Shown: in pieces, positions 32,077 to 44,225 of the stretch | How the letters are laid out: every line of letters starts with the position of its first letter | How positions within the stretch are numbered: the stretch's first letter is position 1 | Assembly (NCBI RefSeq): GCF_000003855.2 | Contig: NW_003101670.1 | Coordinates: 1,614,908 to 1,678,907, forward strand | Reading direction: 5' to 3' | DNA: 64,000 bases | Origin: Blastomyces gilchristii SLH14081 | Taxonomy: Eukaryota; Ascomycota; Eurotiomycetes; Onygenales; Ajellomycetaceae | Notes under the pieces: model-generated | The model's input: only the letters and a program-made list of their open reading frames with translations | What the model was told of the DNA's origin: nothing | The model's database searches: none | Program-made: the position numbers and the translations under genes

Positions 32077-34925
32077 ATGGGGATCCCGTTCCTCGTGTCG
32101 ATCGATTCGCAAACCCTATCATCCCTCTCATCCCCCGCCTCCGCAACAGGTCTCACTCTGACACAGATCTCCTATTTCGGTCGAGTTCTCCTCAAAGCAT
32201 GTAGTCTGGATCGTGCTATTGCATTTATTGGACGTTCCTCTTCTCTTCTGGATATCTACATTGATGCAACTGCCATCGAATCTGCCGGGGACGTAGTTGA
32301 CATCCTCAACGCAGGCGCGTCAAAAGCCTTGGTTACGCCAGCCCAATTGGACACCTTATCAACGGAACAGGCGGTCCCCTCGTCGAGGCTAATCGTTTAT
32401 CTCTCATCTGCGAAGGAGGTTACGGAGCTGCAGAGCTGGGTTGCGGAGAGTGTTGAACGGAGGAATATCGGTGTCCATTGCGCACTTTCTCCGGCCATAG
32501 ATGCCCTCGTGTCAGAACTGGGTGATAAAGGCATTGTCAAGGAAGTTTACCGGTCGTATGACGGCGGCGCGGCGGCTATACAGGCGACTTTGATTTCGAG
32601 TCAGGCGGAAAATGCTGTCAATATTGTTCCATCAACAGCCATATCCCTTGATAAGGATGACGCATCTTCTCTCGCAAAGCTTCTGGTTGCAAGGGCCACC
32701 CCAGACGCTACTACAGGTCTCTATACTACAGTAGTGACGGATGAGAGGGGAATTGCATTAGGCCTGGTTTACAGCAGTGAAAATAGTATTTCCGAGGCGT
32801 TGAAGACGGGCACTGGTGTGTACCAGAGCAGGAAACGCGGCCTCTGGTACAAGGGTCAATCGAGTGGGGATACACAAGAATTGGTCAGAATTGATTTCGA
32901 CTGTGATAGTGACTGCTTACTCTTTGTTGTAAAGCAGAAAGGGAAAGGTATTTTTTTATGATTTTGGTTTATGATTTTGGCATTATTTTGGCTAGTACTC
33001 CGTCGTACTAACATATTCTCTTCATTTAGGATTCTGTCATTTGGGAACAGCCAGCTGCTTCGGCCAGTACAGAGGGCTGTCTCGTCTTCAGAAGACCCTA
33101 CAAGCTCGTAAGGAGGATGCACCGTCTGGTTCTTACACTGCTAGACTCTTTAATGATCCGAAGCTCGTTCAGGCGAAGATCATGGAGGAGGCTGAGGAGC
33201 TGTGCAATGCTACTTCAAAGGAGGAGGTAGCATTTGAAGCAGCTGACCTATTGTATTTTGCTTTGACCAAGTGTGTCGCTGCTGGCGTGACCCTGGAAGA
33301 TATCGAGAGAAATCTTGATCTGAAAAACCTGAAGGTGAAACGCAGACGAGGCGATGCCAAACAAGGCTGGGCTGAAAAAGTTGGCCTTTCATCGGCAAAG
33401 GAAGAGCAAAAGAAAACCGTTGAACGTGCCACAGATGGTGATAAAGCTATGGGCGATCCTACTCGCAAGATTGAGATGCAGCGCATTGTGACTGCAACTG
33501 CCACCCAAGAGACTATAGAGGACGCTTTGCAACGCCCGTCGCAAAAATCAAATGACGCTATCGTGGCTCTAGTTAAACCAATCATTGAGGACATTCAGAA
33601 GAACGGGGACGCAGCAGTCTTGAAATATACTCACAAATTTGAAAAAGCTACCTCGCTCACCTCTCCCGTCCTGAAAGCGCCATTCCCAGAGGAGCTGATG
33701 CAGATTAGCCCAGAGACTGCCAAGGCGATTGATGTGAGCTTTGAGAACATCCGCAAGTTCCACGCTGCGCAAATGGATGACAAGCCATTACATGTCGAGA
33801 CAATGCCTGGTGTCATTTGTTCACGATTCTCTCGTCCAATCGAGAGAGTTGGCCTGTATGTCCCCGGTGGAACGGCAGTTCTCCCATCCACCGCAATGAT
33901 GCTTGGTGTTCCCGCCATGGTAGCCGGATGCAAGAAGATCGTTCTAGCCTCCCCACCACGAGCCGACGGTAGCATCTCGCCAGAAATTGTATACATCGCG
34001 CACAAAGTCGGGGCAGAAAGCATTGTGCTTGCCGGTGGCGCGCAGGCAGTCGCGGCCATGGCGTACGGAACCGAGAGCGTCAGCAAGGTCGACAAGATCC
34101 TAGGCCCGGGCAACCAATTCGTAACCGCCGCGAAGATGTTGGTTTCAAACGACACCTCAGCCGGTGTCAGCATTGACATGCCAGCAGGCCCCAGTGAAGT
34201 TCTCGTCGTCGCTGACAAGGATGCTAACCCGGCCTTTGTCGCCTCCGATCTCCTTAGCCAGGCAGAGCACGGTGTCGACTCCCAAGTTATCTTAATCGCT
34301 GTTGACCTTGATGACAGCCATCTGAAAGCGATCGAGGATGAGTTGCACGCGCAAGCTATGGCTCTGCCACGCGTAGACATTGTACGCGGTGCCATTGATC
34401 ACTCCGTCACCTTTGTCGTCAAGGATGTCGAGGAAGCTCTTGCATTGAGCAATCGGTATGCGCCCGAACATCTTATCTTACAACTGAAGGATGCAGCGGA
34501 TGTTGTTCCCCTTGTCCAAAATGCGGGCAGTGTCTTCATCGGCGAGTGGACACCAGAGAGCGTTGGAGATTATTCGGCTGGTGTCAACCACTCTCTTCGT
34601 GAGTTTTCCTATATAAAATTATTCTTTCTTTTATCATCATCATCACTATTGCCACGCATCTCCCTTCTCCCATCTTCTCCCACCTCACCTATGCGTAAGC
34701 TAACCACATTTTTCCGTCTCTTTAGCAACCTACGGATATGCCAAGCAATACTCTGGCGTCAACCTCGCCTCATTCGTCAAACACATCACCAGCTCCAATC
34801 TCACAGCTGAGGGATTACGCAATGTGGGCGGGGCGGTTATGCAACTGGCGTCAGTGGAAGGGTTGGATGCCCATCGTCGCGCTGTCAGCATTCGCATTGA
34901 CCACATGAATCGTGCTAAGAAATGA
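32077..34925 (+). CDS. HIS4: Trifunctional histidine biosynthesis protein His4
   Basis: Three exons (32077-32947, 33030-34598, 34726-34925) encode 879 residues. It carries steps 2, 3 and 10 of histidine synthesis: phosphoribosyl-ATP pyrophosphatase, phosphoribosyl-AMP cyclohydrolase and histidinol dehydrogenase. The cyclohydrolase segment is GLWYKGQSSGDTQELVRIDF followed by KGFCHLGTASCF, with zinc-binding cysteines. The pyrophosphatase helix bundle has KIMEEAEEL and FEAADLLYF. The dehydrogenase has LYVPGGTAV, GPGNQFVTAAK, DMPAGPSEVLV, SQAEHGVDSQ (zinc Gln/His) and YAPEHL (catalytic Glu-His). The first 200 residues are the less conserved fungal N-terminal region. The start sits in CGCACCATGG; intron 1 has a perfect TACTAAC. 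All key motifs are intact, so the gene should be functional. Confidence 0.97.
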
Positions 34926-35840
34926 GAAACGCAAGTCCTTTTTTGACTTGATGCCTGGGCATATGTGATAATGTGGCTATTAGCTTTTCGGCATATCTCG
35001 TTTTTACTTTCCGGGTGGCTCTTTTATTTTCTCTTTGCTCTCTCTAGCATTTCTTTTATTTATTATGAACTATCTTCTTTTCTTCTTCTCGGGTCGTGAC
35101 TAGATGGGTGGCAAGGGAAAAATGATATTTAAAAAGGAGGTACCAGGAAACGAGAAAATATAAAAGCTAGTGGGATGAAAAACATGGGAGGTAACAGCGA
35201 TGAATTGATTTATATTGTGAGCCATTGGTTTTATAGATAATTAACTATTGCCAAGAATGGTAACGTTAACTATTCATATTGTTCAGAAAAGTGACTGACC
35301 AGTAGGCATTTTACTTTTGACACTTTTGATATTGATATGAGATAATATCCCGTATAGAGCCTAAGTCTGCACAGACTACGGAGTACGGAGTACATCCTAA
35401 CTGTTGGTAGCCTGTCTACGGAGTACTCCGTATATAGGGCACGGCGCAGCATGCCGAAGCCAAGGAGCCGAACGGTAACGGCTGAAAATGCCGAGGTCCA
35501 AATAATCCCAATCTTCAACAACTCCAGCCCTGTCTCTAGTTACAGCCTTCCTGTGCGCGCAAGAGCGATAGTTACCTTTTATTTTATTGCTCTGCCGTTC
35601 TGACTTCCACTCTCCGTTTCAATCTCTCTCCCTTGCCAAATTTCTTCTATCTCGATCTCGATCTGTTAGTTAACCCAGATTGCGGAGTCCCGAAACCAAT
35701 TCCGTTCCCCCCACAAAGCCTCAAGCTATTTATTTATCTGCGCCCGCCGAATTCGCGTTCGATATATTGTGTATCTACTACGTACATACTCTTCAAAGAA
35801 AAGAGAAAAGGAAAACAAGAACCCGATATTATTATAAAAT
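34926..35840. other. Intergenic region
   Basis: HIS4 3' region with T-rich tracts (35010-35090), then the promoter of the SDR gene. It contains the palindromic motif TACGGAGTACTCCGTA at 35418-35433 and two overlapping half copies at 35379-35392. Open frames at 35270-35521 and 35633-36007 have no domain. Confidence 0.5.
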
Positions 35841-36841
35841 ATGAAGCCCGAAGGCCGCACATTCATTATATCAGGCGGGTACGTTTTGAAATACCCGCAA
35901 AAATTGTCATATTTGCAGCTCCGCTAAAATTATCTCCCCATGCAACTCCATTCCTCCATCCAAAAATTGAAAATAAAAAAAAATCCAAAGCTAACACCAT
36001 TAATTAAACCCACAGGTCCTCCGGCCTCGGTCTCGCAACCGCCGTCGCCCTCCTCACCCAGGGCGCCAACGTCTCGCTCCTAGACCTCAACCCACCCCCC
36101 TCCGAGATCTCCCCCTTCCTCGCAACCCCATCCCGCACCCTCTATACACGCACAGATGTCTCCAAAACCGAAAGTCTCCAGCATGCCATTGATGCCACAG
36201 TCTCCTGGATCTCCACATCCACCCACGCACCCCTGGGAGGCGTCATCTGCTGCGCAGGCATCGGGTACGGCGAGCGCGCGCTGCCCCGGCAGGATCCGAG
36301 CAGCGGCAGTGTAAAGACGATGTCCATTGAGGCCTTCGATAGGGTCATTGCTATCAACCTGCGCGGCACGGTGGATCTGATACGACTGGCGCTGCCGCAT
36401 ATGGCGGTTGTGGAGGCCCAGGGGGATGATGGGGAGCGGGGCGTGGTTGTGGTTGTGTCCAGCGTGGCGGCGTATGAGGGGCAGGTTGGGCAGTTGGCAT
36501 ATTCGGCGAGTAAGGGCGCTGTGGCTGGGCTTGTGCTGCCGCTGGCGAGAGAGGTGGGGAGGTCTGCGGGGATTAGGGTTGTCGGAGTTGCGCCGGGGGT
36601 GTTCCAGACGGGGATGACAGTGAAACCGAGGAAGAGTCCGTCTGGTGGTGCTGGAGGCGAGAAGAAGAGGCCGGGAATTGCGGAAAAGAGTGGGGCTAAT
36701 AGTGGGATGATTGAGTATCCTATGCGGATGGGGAGGCCGGAGGAGTTTGCGGAGTTTGTGTTGGGATGTGTGAGGAATGGGATGGTTAATGGGAGCGTGT
36801 TTAGGTTGGATGGGGCTGTTAGGATGCCGAGTAGACTTTGA
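35841..36841 (+). CDS. Short-chain dehydrogenase/reductase (3-hydroxyacyl-CoA dehydrogenase type-2-like)
   Basis: Two exons (35841-35878, 36016-36841), 287 residues. The first exon is only 38 bases and starts the Rossmann fold: GRTFIISGG continues across the intron into SSGLGLATAVALL, the glycine-rich NAD(P)-binding loop. The acid ending strand 2 (LLDLN) suggests NAD preference. Then come CCAGIG (the usual NNAG position), INLRGT, the catalytic Ser in VVSSVAAYE (about 161-162), and YSASK (Tyr 175, Lys 179). The substrate loop VAPGVFQTGM and the C-terminal NGSVFRLDGAVRM fit the HSD17B10-like branch, which acts on short hydroxyacyl-CoA or steroid substrates in mitochondria. An insert of about 20 basic/Gly residues sits after the substrate loop. 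Substrate assignment is by resemblance only. Confidence 0.88.
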
Positions 36842-37117
36842 GTTGAGTGGTGCAGGAAGTCGGGGGACTTTGTAAATATATTTGAAGGTATGTAATTTCA
36901 GGATGATGATTCCCTACCCGTTTCATATTTATCGACGCCTAGTTTGGTCGCCTGCCAGTGCATAGTTATGTCATACTATTTCAATATCTGCGCCTGCCGT
37001 AAACCCTAACATGAATCTTTTGTCTATAACCAATTCAGTAAGATATCTTCCCGCCATAATCAAACAGAAACAGAAGCAAAGAGGGGAAGGGAAATTAAAG
37101 GAATGATTAAACAACCG

Positions 37118-37150
<33 letters not shown>

Positions 37151-37165
37151 TACAAAAATCCCACC
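36842..37165. other. Convergent intergenic region with A31 tract
   Basis: The 3' regions of the SDR and UTP11 genes meet here. An uninterrupted 31-A run at 37118-37148 lies just after the UTP11 stop on the minus strand (a T-run in its 3' UTR). Confidence 0.6.
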
Positions 37166-38092
37166 TCATTTCTTCCGTTCCCTAATCTTCCATTTGATCC
37201 CATACTTATTAACTCCGCCAACCGAATTCTCCATCTTCGCCCGTTGCCGATCCAGTTCCTGCTCAGCTGCAACGAGCTCTTTATGCTGTACCCGCAGTGC
37301 CTCGACCTTCTTCCTTCGTACCTCTGTCGCTCTCTTTTTCAATCTCCTTGCAGCCAACATCTCCCTTCTAGCCCATTCCTCGGCTTCAATCTGCTTCTTG
37401 GACTTCTGCGCCTGTTTTTGTTTCTCCCCAAACGAAGCCTCCCCTTTTTCGGACCGTCCCTCGTCACTATCGCCGTTTTCGTCCTCCATCTCCCCCCTCT
37501 CAATCCATAGCCGTCTCTGTTCCTCTAATGAATCTGCGAATACAATCTTCCTCCCAGTGTCCCCCTGAAGTACCCCATTCATCCCATCCTGTAATCTGAC
37601 CTCCTGCTCCACCCCTTCCAGCTGCCTCCTCACTTTCTCCCCGACAACCCGTAGATATCCTGCATCCTGCGTCTTAAGTAGCTTAATCGCCTCATGACTG
37701 AGCGTTGAAGTTTCCGAACCCCGGGCACCATGGCGACCTTGTTTATTCGATTTTTCTGACATCATGCCAAAGGCGAACTCGTCCGGGTTACGATCCCGCG
37801 CCTTCTCGCGCAGTCGTTGTAGTTTGGCCTTCTTGACATTGTAGTCGCGGGCGCGGAGAGAATAGTCCTGTAGGAGGGTACCTCGTTAGAGTCTTTTAAT
37901 TATTCGGCAAATAGGCATGACAGGCATATATAGAAGGCTGTGTTCACGTCGTATTTGTTTCCTAGGACGATGCTTTGACAAGGATGAAATTCTCACCTTG
38001 TGTTTCTCGAGGATACCCCATTTCTCGCGGCTGCTGATCTGAGCCCGCTCACGATGCGGCCGCCGTTGAACGGCATTTCGCATGGAAGACAT
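37166..38092 (-). CDS. UTP11: U3 snoRNP-associated protein Utp11
   Basis: Two exons (37997-38092, 37166-37867), 265 residues. The N-terminus MSSMRNAVQRRPHRERAQ is the family signature, followed by WGILEKHKDYSLRARDYN across the intron and KAKLQRLREKARDRNPDEF. GRHGARG and the C-terminal basic helix close with GVNKYGIKWKIRERKK, also typical. Utp11 is part of the small-subunit processome that cleaves pre-18S rRNA in the nucleolus. The protein is almost all charged helix, as in the family. It is divergent from the CMC1-like gene. The intron is 129 bases with donor GTGAGA. Assignment is firm. Confidence 0.95.
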
Positions 38093-38604
38093 GCTTGCGG
38101 CGGTGGTATATTTTTCTTGGTCAGAGCTGGGAGGAGGGTGTTGCGCTCCCAGGAGCGATTAGACAAACGGCGACGGCGATGCTACTGCTGTAGCCCTAGC
38201 AAACAATAAAATACGTTTAAAAGCTATGGAGAGGGAGAGGCTGAAAGAACAAGAGATGCTGTGCAAATATGCTCCCTGCAGTATTATTGGAGGCTGTCGT
38301 GTCAGTATGCTGGGTTGAGGATGGTCGGTTTCTTTGCGTGTTGGTGAGCTTTTGCCAGTTTTAGTCTCGGAGCAGAAAAAAGGTTCGAAGTTTCCCGCCG
38401 CCCGCAAATCCCAAACTCAACCAACGCAACCTCCACGTAGCAACCAGGCGCAATACTCACCCACAGAAGAACCCCATAACAGCGCCGCCCAACACCCAAT
38501 TACACTGTGTTTCTGAATGAAAGCTACCCTAGATGCATTGAGAACATCTGGAAACTCAAATTACTGCTCATTTGTCCGCCCTGACCCGGACCCCCTGTCC
38601 TACA
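38093..38604. promoter_or_regulatory. Shared promoter of UTP11 and CMC1-like genes
   Basis: 512 bases between head-to-head housekeeping genes. No TATA box is obvious; an overlapping plus frame at 38517-38789 is only a shadow of the CMC1 first exon. Confidence 0.5.
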
Positions 38605-39369
38605 ATGGCCGCAAGCCAGACGACCTCCGCAGCCACATCCGCAACTCCGCCGTCCCCCGCCTCCACAGCACCACCTCCAGACCTAAACCTGCGGAATCCG
38701 TTGCCATTATCTGCTACACAGGAAGCTCAAGTGAGAGATATATATTACAAACGGGTGAGAGGGTATTGCGCGCCGGAAATAAAAGGTGAGGTCGTAATTT
38801 CTGCGAACGAAAAAAAGAGAACCAGATATTTCATATCTCAAAATTGCTCCTACATTTCAATTGCACATTCGCAGACTATCGGATATGTTTATTTCTACAT
38901 TCTCACTACGTCTTTTTGCATGCACAATTCTCTTTCTTGCGCCCTTAACCTCATCAATGGCATGCGTATTCCACCACACCCCACTACTTCACCCTTGCTT
39001 CAGCCACCACACTTTACTCCCCCCCCCTCCCCCCCCGGCCACATACACTCAAACAATCGGTTCTAACCAAACCCCTACCCACCAGAATTCGCGGCCTGCG
39101 CCATAAACCGCACCATAACCGCAACATGGGTATGTCGCAAGGAACGCCTGGCCATGAACGCGTGCATGGTCAAGCACGCGAAACCCGAAGAAGAGGACCG
39201 CGCACGCGAAGAGTGGTTTGCCGGCCGCGAGGAGCGGAGGCGGGCTCGGGAGCTGGAAGAACAGAAGACGGCAGAGAGGCGGCGAGAGGTCATACAGATG
39301 ATGAGGGAGGATGAGGAGAGACGGAGAAAAGCGGAGGCAGAGAGGGTGAAGAAAGGGTGGCTAGGTTAG
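38605..39369 (+). CDS. CMC1: Cmc1-like twin CX9C mitochondrial assembly protein
   Basis: Two exons (38605-38785, 39086-39369), 154 residues. The twin CX9C pattern is complete: Cys55-Cys65 and Cys77-Cys87, each with nine residues between. The first pair is completed only by splicing a 300-base intron (CAPEIK joined to EFAAC). The surrounding residues VRDIYYKRVRGYCAPEIK and TATWVCRKERLAMNACM match Cmc1. Cmc1 is imported into the intermembrane space by the Mia40 relay and stabilises new Cox1 during cytochrome c oxidase assembly. The N-terminus is Ala/Pro/Thr-rich and the C-terminus (residues 95-150) is a long charged helix. An intron interrupting the cysteine motif explains why no single open frame shows it. 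Confidence 0.92.
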
Positions 39370-39965
39370 GGTGGGGGTTATATTCATATTTATGCCTGTG
39401 TGTACGTATAAATATTTTCGGATTTTTTTTTCTTCTTCGCTTTTCGGGGCCACGCCGCTTATCTTTATGGGTGCATTATTTGGCGTTGGTGGGAGAGCTT
39501 TGTTTTGATTCGATTCCTCTTTCCTTTCTTTTTGGCTTTTCTTTTCTTTGAGGAATGTTGGGATAAGTGGGAGAGTAGCTTCTTTTTCTCCATTTTCTCC
39601 CCATCTCTGCTTTGAAAACCTCTTTGTATAAATACAGCTTGGTATAAATGGCGTTTAGATCTCCGCTAAACAGAACAGGACGTTCCGGCCCTAAATAATA
39701 TATTCTCCAGCTCATTTTGTTTCTCGCCCGTACCGAGACGCCCATCCGGATGACAGCTTGCGTGTGGAGCAACTGAAAATCAAACGCCCATCCCAAACAG
39801 TGACAAACAAATACGCGCATGATCATGGAAAGAAAAAGATGAAAACAGAGCAACGCGCAAAACCATAGCAAGCAGAGACGGAGATGAGGCAAGCGAGCAA
39901 AACCTGGTAAAATATATCAAACCCCAAACCCATCAGCCACTGATGTTTCAGTAAAGCTGGGGGTA
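39370..39965. other. Convergent 3' intergenic region
   Basis: Between the CMC1-like gene (plus) and TAF9 (minus). T-rich at 39425-39600. The minus open frame at 39476-39892 (138 codons) has no recognised domain and is likely 3' UTR of TAF9. Confidence 0.5.
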
Positions 39966-40946
39966 TCAAACATCCGTCATGGTCTTATCTTCATCTCGCC
40001 CCTCCCCATCTAACCTGTCATCACCAAATATGTCCTCCATCGTCCCATCCCCATCCCCATCATCATCATCCTCCCCATCTCCTCCTCCCTCCTTCGCAAA
40101 CGACCCCTGGCCCGACCCAGCAACCTGCTGCCCATTATTATCATTGCCATCAACATCCATCTCCATCCCCTTCTCCCCGTCCTCATCATCCCCTTCGCTC
40201 TCCCACTCCTCCTTCAACCCCCACCCAACCCCCGTCAAACAAAACCGCTCAGGCGGCAACCTCATCCCACCCATCATAACACCGCCAGCCGACGCTGCCG
40301 CCGCACTAGCCGCCGCCCCACCGTCAACCCCGCGCATAACACCAGGCAGCATCATCCGATTCCTCTCCGCCGCAACATCCATGAGAAACTCCTTCGGCAA
40401 ACCGCGCTGAAACTGATAATGCAGACGCGACGCAATGCTCATCCGTAGTGCTCCCAGGCTGACGGAGCTCAGATCTAAATTTCCAGGCTGCTGGGACCCT
40501 GCTCCTCCTCCTCCGCCAGGCACCTTTCCATCCCCGCCCCCTTTAGACGTACCACCGCCGCCGCCAGACTCCCCCGGATATCCCTCCGTAGCGAGGTAGA
40601 CAGCATCCTGCAGCGTGCTGGATGTGTATCGGTAAGCGAAGTCGAGAAGTTGGAGAGGGACGCGTTCTTGGTAGGCGGTTACGCCGAGGGAGGCGAGGAG
40701 CATGTGAATGAGGCGGGCATCGCGCGGGCGGCGGGATTTGCCTGTGTCTTGTAGCGAGGTTGCTGGGAGGAGGGTTGGGTTGGCTGGGTTCGTTGGGGTA
40801 GAGGTGGAGGTGTTGGCGGCGGCGGCGGTCGGCGGTAGGTTGTTTGCTTGGGAGGGATTGTTCGCGGCAGAGGGCGCATCGGCGGGCGGAGTGAGGGGCT
40901 GTGTAGATGAGGCAGATGCGCCTGGGTTTGGCCGTGGCGAGGTCAT
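39966..40946 (-). CDS. TAF9: TFIID/SAGA subunit TAF9 (histone-fold)
   Basis: Single exon, 326 residues. Residues 1-70 are Pro/Ser/Thr/Ala-rich. A histone fold starts near 73 with RPRDARLIHMLLASLGVTAY and continues VPLQLLDFAYRYTSSTLQDA, the H3-like TAF9 signature. Residues 125-165 are Gly-rich (unstructured loop), then the conserved SLGALRMSIASRLHYQF and LPKEFLMDVAAERN. The tail from about 245 is strongly acidic. TAF9 pairs with TAF6 through the histone fold and sits in both TFIID and SAGA in the nucleus. The Gly/Ala insertions are longer than in yeast but usual for filamentous fungi. Confidence 0.93.
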   Translation of the reverse strand: MTSPRPNPGASASSTQPLTPPADAPSAANNPSQANNLPPTAAAANTSTSTPTNPANPTLLPATSLQDTGKSRRPRDARLIHMLLASLGVTAYQERVPLQLLDFAYRYTSSTLQDAVYLATEGYPGESGGGGGTSKGGGDGKVPGGGGGAGSQQPGNLDLSSVSLGALRMSIASRLHYQFQRGLPKEFLMDVAAERNRMMLPGVMRGVDGGAAASAAAASAGGVMMGGMRLPPERFCLTGVGWGLKEEWESEGDDEDGEKGMEMDVDGNDNNGQQVAGSGQGSFAKEGGGDGEDDDDGDGDGTMEDIFGDDRLDGEGRDEDKTMTDV

Positions 40947-41679
40947 GATATGATATAATTATTGGGCTCAGGCGCAATTGCGCAGCTCGTTTGATGTCGT
41001 GAGTGTTGGCCGCTGTTTCGGGGGGAGGTAGGCCCCCGCGCGGATGGTTAGGAGGTGGAGATTGGAGGGTGATCGTGGTACATATGCTTTTGGTTGTATG
41101 GCGCCCGTAGAGTAATGTAGTCCTTCAATTCAAGCAATTGCGCAGGAGCTGGGGCGCCAGATACAGGAAATTCCATTGATATACAGAAGAGAAGCTCTCT
41201 GGCAGCGGAAGTTGGTGAGCTTGAGAATGGATTAAGTAAGCACGAATTATAACTAGCCTAACTACATTAGGCTAGTGTCATCAGGAGCTGCCTTAACAAA
41301 CTATTTAAATCGCCAAAAGAGATACCAAACACTGGACAAGAAGAGTCAGTCAGCAGCAGCTTGCTTTAGCAGAGAATGCTCTGGTCTTTTCGGAGCGCCA
41401 AATTTGGGCCTGTATCTAGAAGGTTGGTACTGTGTACATGCTGGTATAAAAAGCTCAAGACTGCGGAAATACATGGCAAAAAAGCAATGCGAACAAGCAA
41501 AATCAAATCGAAGAAAAAACTCCCGCTAATTCAGCTAATTCAAAATGCGCACGGTGCATCAGTTAGAAAAAAAAAAAATTTCTCCACGATGATGATAAAC
41601 TCCTAGCTGAACAAATCAGGAAATGTGCATCTGGTAGTACTTTTTCCGCCTTGTTTTCATAGACGATACCCATACCCCA
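40947..41679. other. Intergenic region
   Basis: Promoter of TAF9 and 3' side of the lipin gene, with an A10 run at about 41567-41577. A short plus frame at 41275-41529 has no domain. Confidence 0.5.
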
Positions 41680-44225
41680 TCATGCATGTAACACCTCCGC
41701 GTGCCGTCTCCCACCACTAATTGATAAATTAGCAAGCCTAACTCCCCCTCCCGTGTCCGGATCCCCATCCTCGTCAGCGTCCTCGTCCTCGTCCGAATTC
41801 AGTTCGAAGTGATCCTTGTTTTCAACGTCGGAGCCGCCATCTTCATTCTCCAAATCTGACGCCTCAGCCTGATCTTCAGACGCAAATCCCTCCAACATCG
41901 AATCTGCCAAATCTTCCCCGCCATCTCCAGGATGTTGGTGATCCATCGAGATGTAGCTAACGCCCATATATTCAATGTCGTACACTTCACTTTCACCGTC
42001 CCCCTCTTCACTACCCTCATCCACTTCCTCGTCTTCACCACCACTGACACTGGTATCCGTGGCAGAGAAATTCTCCAGGTCCCTAGGCACTTCCCGCCAG
42101 TAGGTGAAATCAGTGAAATCTTCCCCGCCTTCTTGCACAAGCATACTGACAGGTGGGAAGAAATGGTCCACAAGTTCACGCATGGTCACGTAGCTGCTCT
42201 TATACTTATTCAAGCTCAGCAGGTCCAGTGAAACTTCCGCGTTGGAGTTGATTGTAAATATCCTCGACGAAGGGATATTCACTGATCGATAACTGAGAGC
42301 GTCAGTGAGTCGATTTCCGAAACCGGCGTAGAAGGGGTTTTTCCGTCCCTGGAACAAATTCAGGATATCGCGTAGGCAAGCCATTTTAAACACTTCCGGC
42401 TTTCGTAGGTATATCTCACGCCGTAGAGCGGCTATTGTTCTATCGGGACTCATTATAACGGGGCCTTTGGGGAGTTTATAGCCTTCCTGGACAATGCCGC
42501 TGAGATATGTTCGGGTCGTATCCGCTTGGCCAGTAGATCTGCTAGTCAGGTACATCAAGTTGTATCCATTGCTAACTATATCAGTGTACAGCTTGGCGAC
42601 CCCAAGATGAGTCCAATCGCGGCCGATCATGTTAAGCACATGCCCAAGGGCATCAGACCTAGATTACTGTGTAAGAACCTCGCCTGAACCTCCAAAAATA
42701 GAAAGCATATAAAATAACGGGAGCACCATACTTTGTAATTGTCCCATCGATATCAGATATCACTATGGGGACTTTATAATTCCACAAGTACATCGCCGCA
42801 GGACATGTAGCCTTGTTGACACTGAAAGTCATTTCATTGGCGCCGGGTTTCAGATTCAGCGCCTTCAGTTGTTCACTTGTTAGTCTGAGGGTCTTGGCGT
42901 AATTGCGACTTGGTTCCACCGTCTCCCCATCGACAAGTGTTTGGAGTCGGGTTGGATATCCTTGGAGAACGGACTGAGAACGATGGTGTCTCTGAGTCGC
43001 TTGAGTTTCATTGCCACTCTGTTCACTCTCGCTATGGTAGCCAGGGTCAGAAACCGCGTCGTCCATCGTCCTAGAAGGGTGCATAGACGCTCTGCGGTTT
43101 GCTGCCTCCTTAGACTCCTCGCTGCTATAGATCCATAAGTTTCCTCGCTCGTCAACACCAATCAATGCTCCGATATCATAATTGCCTTCGAGCTCCTCTG
43201 CAAGGATTTTTCGGGCGATCACTTCAGCGCGCAGGGCATCCTCGTCACTGCTCTTATATCCTGTCATGTCCAACATTAAATCACCAGTCTCTGTTACATG
43301 TGACGGAATGTTAGATATAGATAGCTTCCTTGACAGCGCCATTGCTCGCGAGAGGGCTTCTTCAGGGCTTATGTTGGGAGGGCTACGCGATCGTTCTGAC
43401 AAAGGACTCCTACTATCCGGAGGCGAAGGGGGTGCAAGAGCGTTCTTGGCGCCAAATTCCACTGGTGACCCAAGGCTCCTCGAAGTCGGTTCGGTGGACA
43501 AATCCTCGGATCTAGGTCGGTCTAGGGTTGCGGCCGGTGCTAGCCACGGTGCAGTGCGCTCCGGACGAGAAGTTCCATTCTCTGAAGACCTCGAAAGTGG
43601 CGTCGTGACCCCTAGAAGGCAAAGTGTTTAGCATAAGAAGGCAAGCGCGGTGGTTGAATGGTAAAGACAAACCCATATCACTCTTTGCTCTCTCAGTCCC
43701 GGGGATATTTAAGGGAGGAGGGTGCTGATCCCCGTCATGTGCTTCCGCATTATTTTGTTTATCAAAGGCAAGGTCCAGATAGTCGGGTTCTTGGAGAGGG
43801 GCGCCATTATCACTTAGTTCACGCTTGGGGCTTGCGACTGGGGAAACTAAAGGCGAGGTCTGTAAAGACTCGGGGACATTTTCCGAAGTCTCAAAAACAA
43901 AAAAAGCTTCTCCTCCCTCCCCAAGCTTCATGGCATAATCTTGCTTGACTCCATTTACTCGAAATTCTACTTTTTTCTCGTAAGGGCGAAGTAGCGAAAA
44001 TTTACCGAATCGAACATGAAACGGGGAACAGGCGAGGGTGCCTAGGAAACGATGCGAAGAGTAGAATTTTAGTAGAAGCAAATGGTTTCAGGTGATATCG
44101 GATAGCATCAGCTCACCATCCTCCTGTTCGATCACGATCACATCGATGGCCCCGCTGAGGGTAGCTGGATTGATGGAGTTCCATGTCTTGGAAACAGAGC
44201 CGCTAATACTGCGCACGTACTGCAT
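41680..44225 (-). CDS. PAH1: Lipin, phosphatidate phosphatase Pah1/Smp2/Ned1
   Basis: Four exons (44117-44225, 43673-44041, 42732-43611, 41680-42658), about 778 residues. The N-lip domain starts MQYVRSISGSVSKTWNSINP and continues GTLACSPFHVRFGKFSLLRP, a classical lipin start containing the conserved membrane-binding region and Gly. The HAD catalytic motif DIDGT (Asp446, Asp448, Thr450) lies just before intron 3, and SDALGHVLNMIGRDWTH follows it in exon 4. Further on are YLTSRSTGQADTTR, LPKGPVIMSPDR, KPEVFKMACLRDI and FYAGFGNRLTDALSY. Pah1 dephosphorylates phosphatidate to diacylglycerol at the ER and nuclear membrane, steering lipid to storage and repressing phospholipid genes. The C-terminus is acidic, as in yeast. 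All catalytic residues are present. Confidence 0.96.

Noticed and set aside
33631..34395. 254-codon minus-strand frame inside HIS4
   Set aside because: Antisense of the intact histidinol dehydrogenase domain, without any domain of its own.
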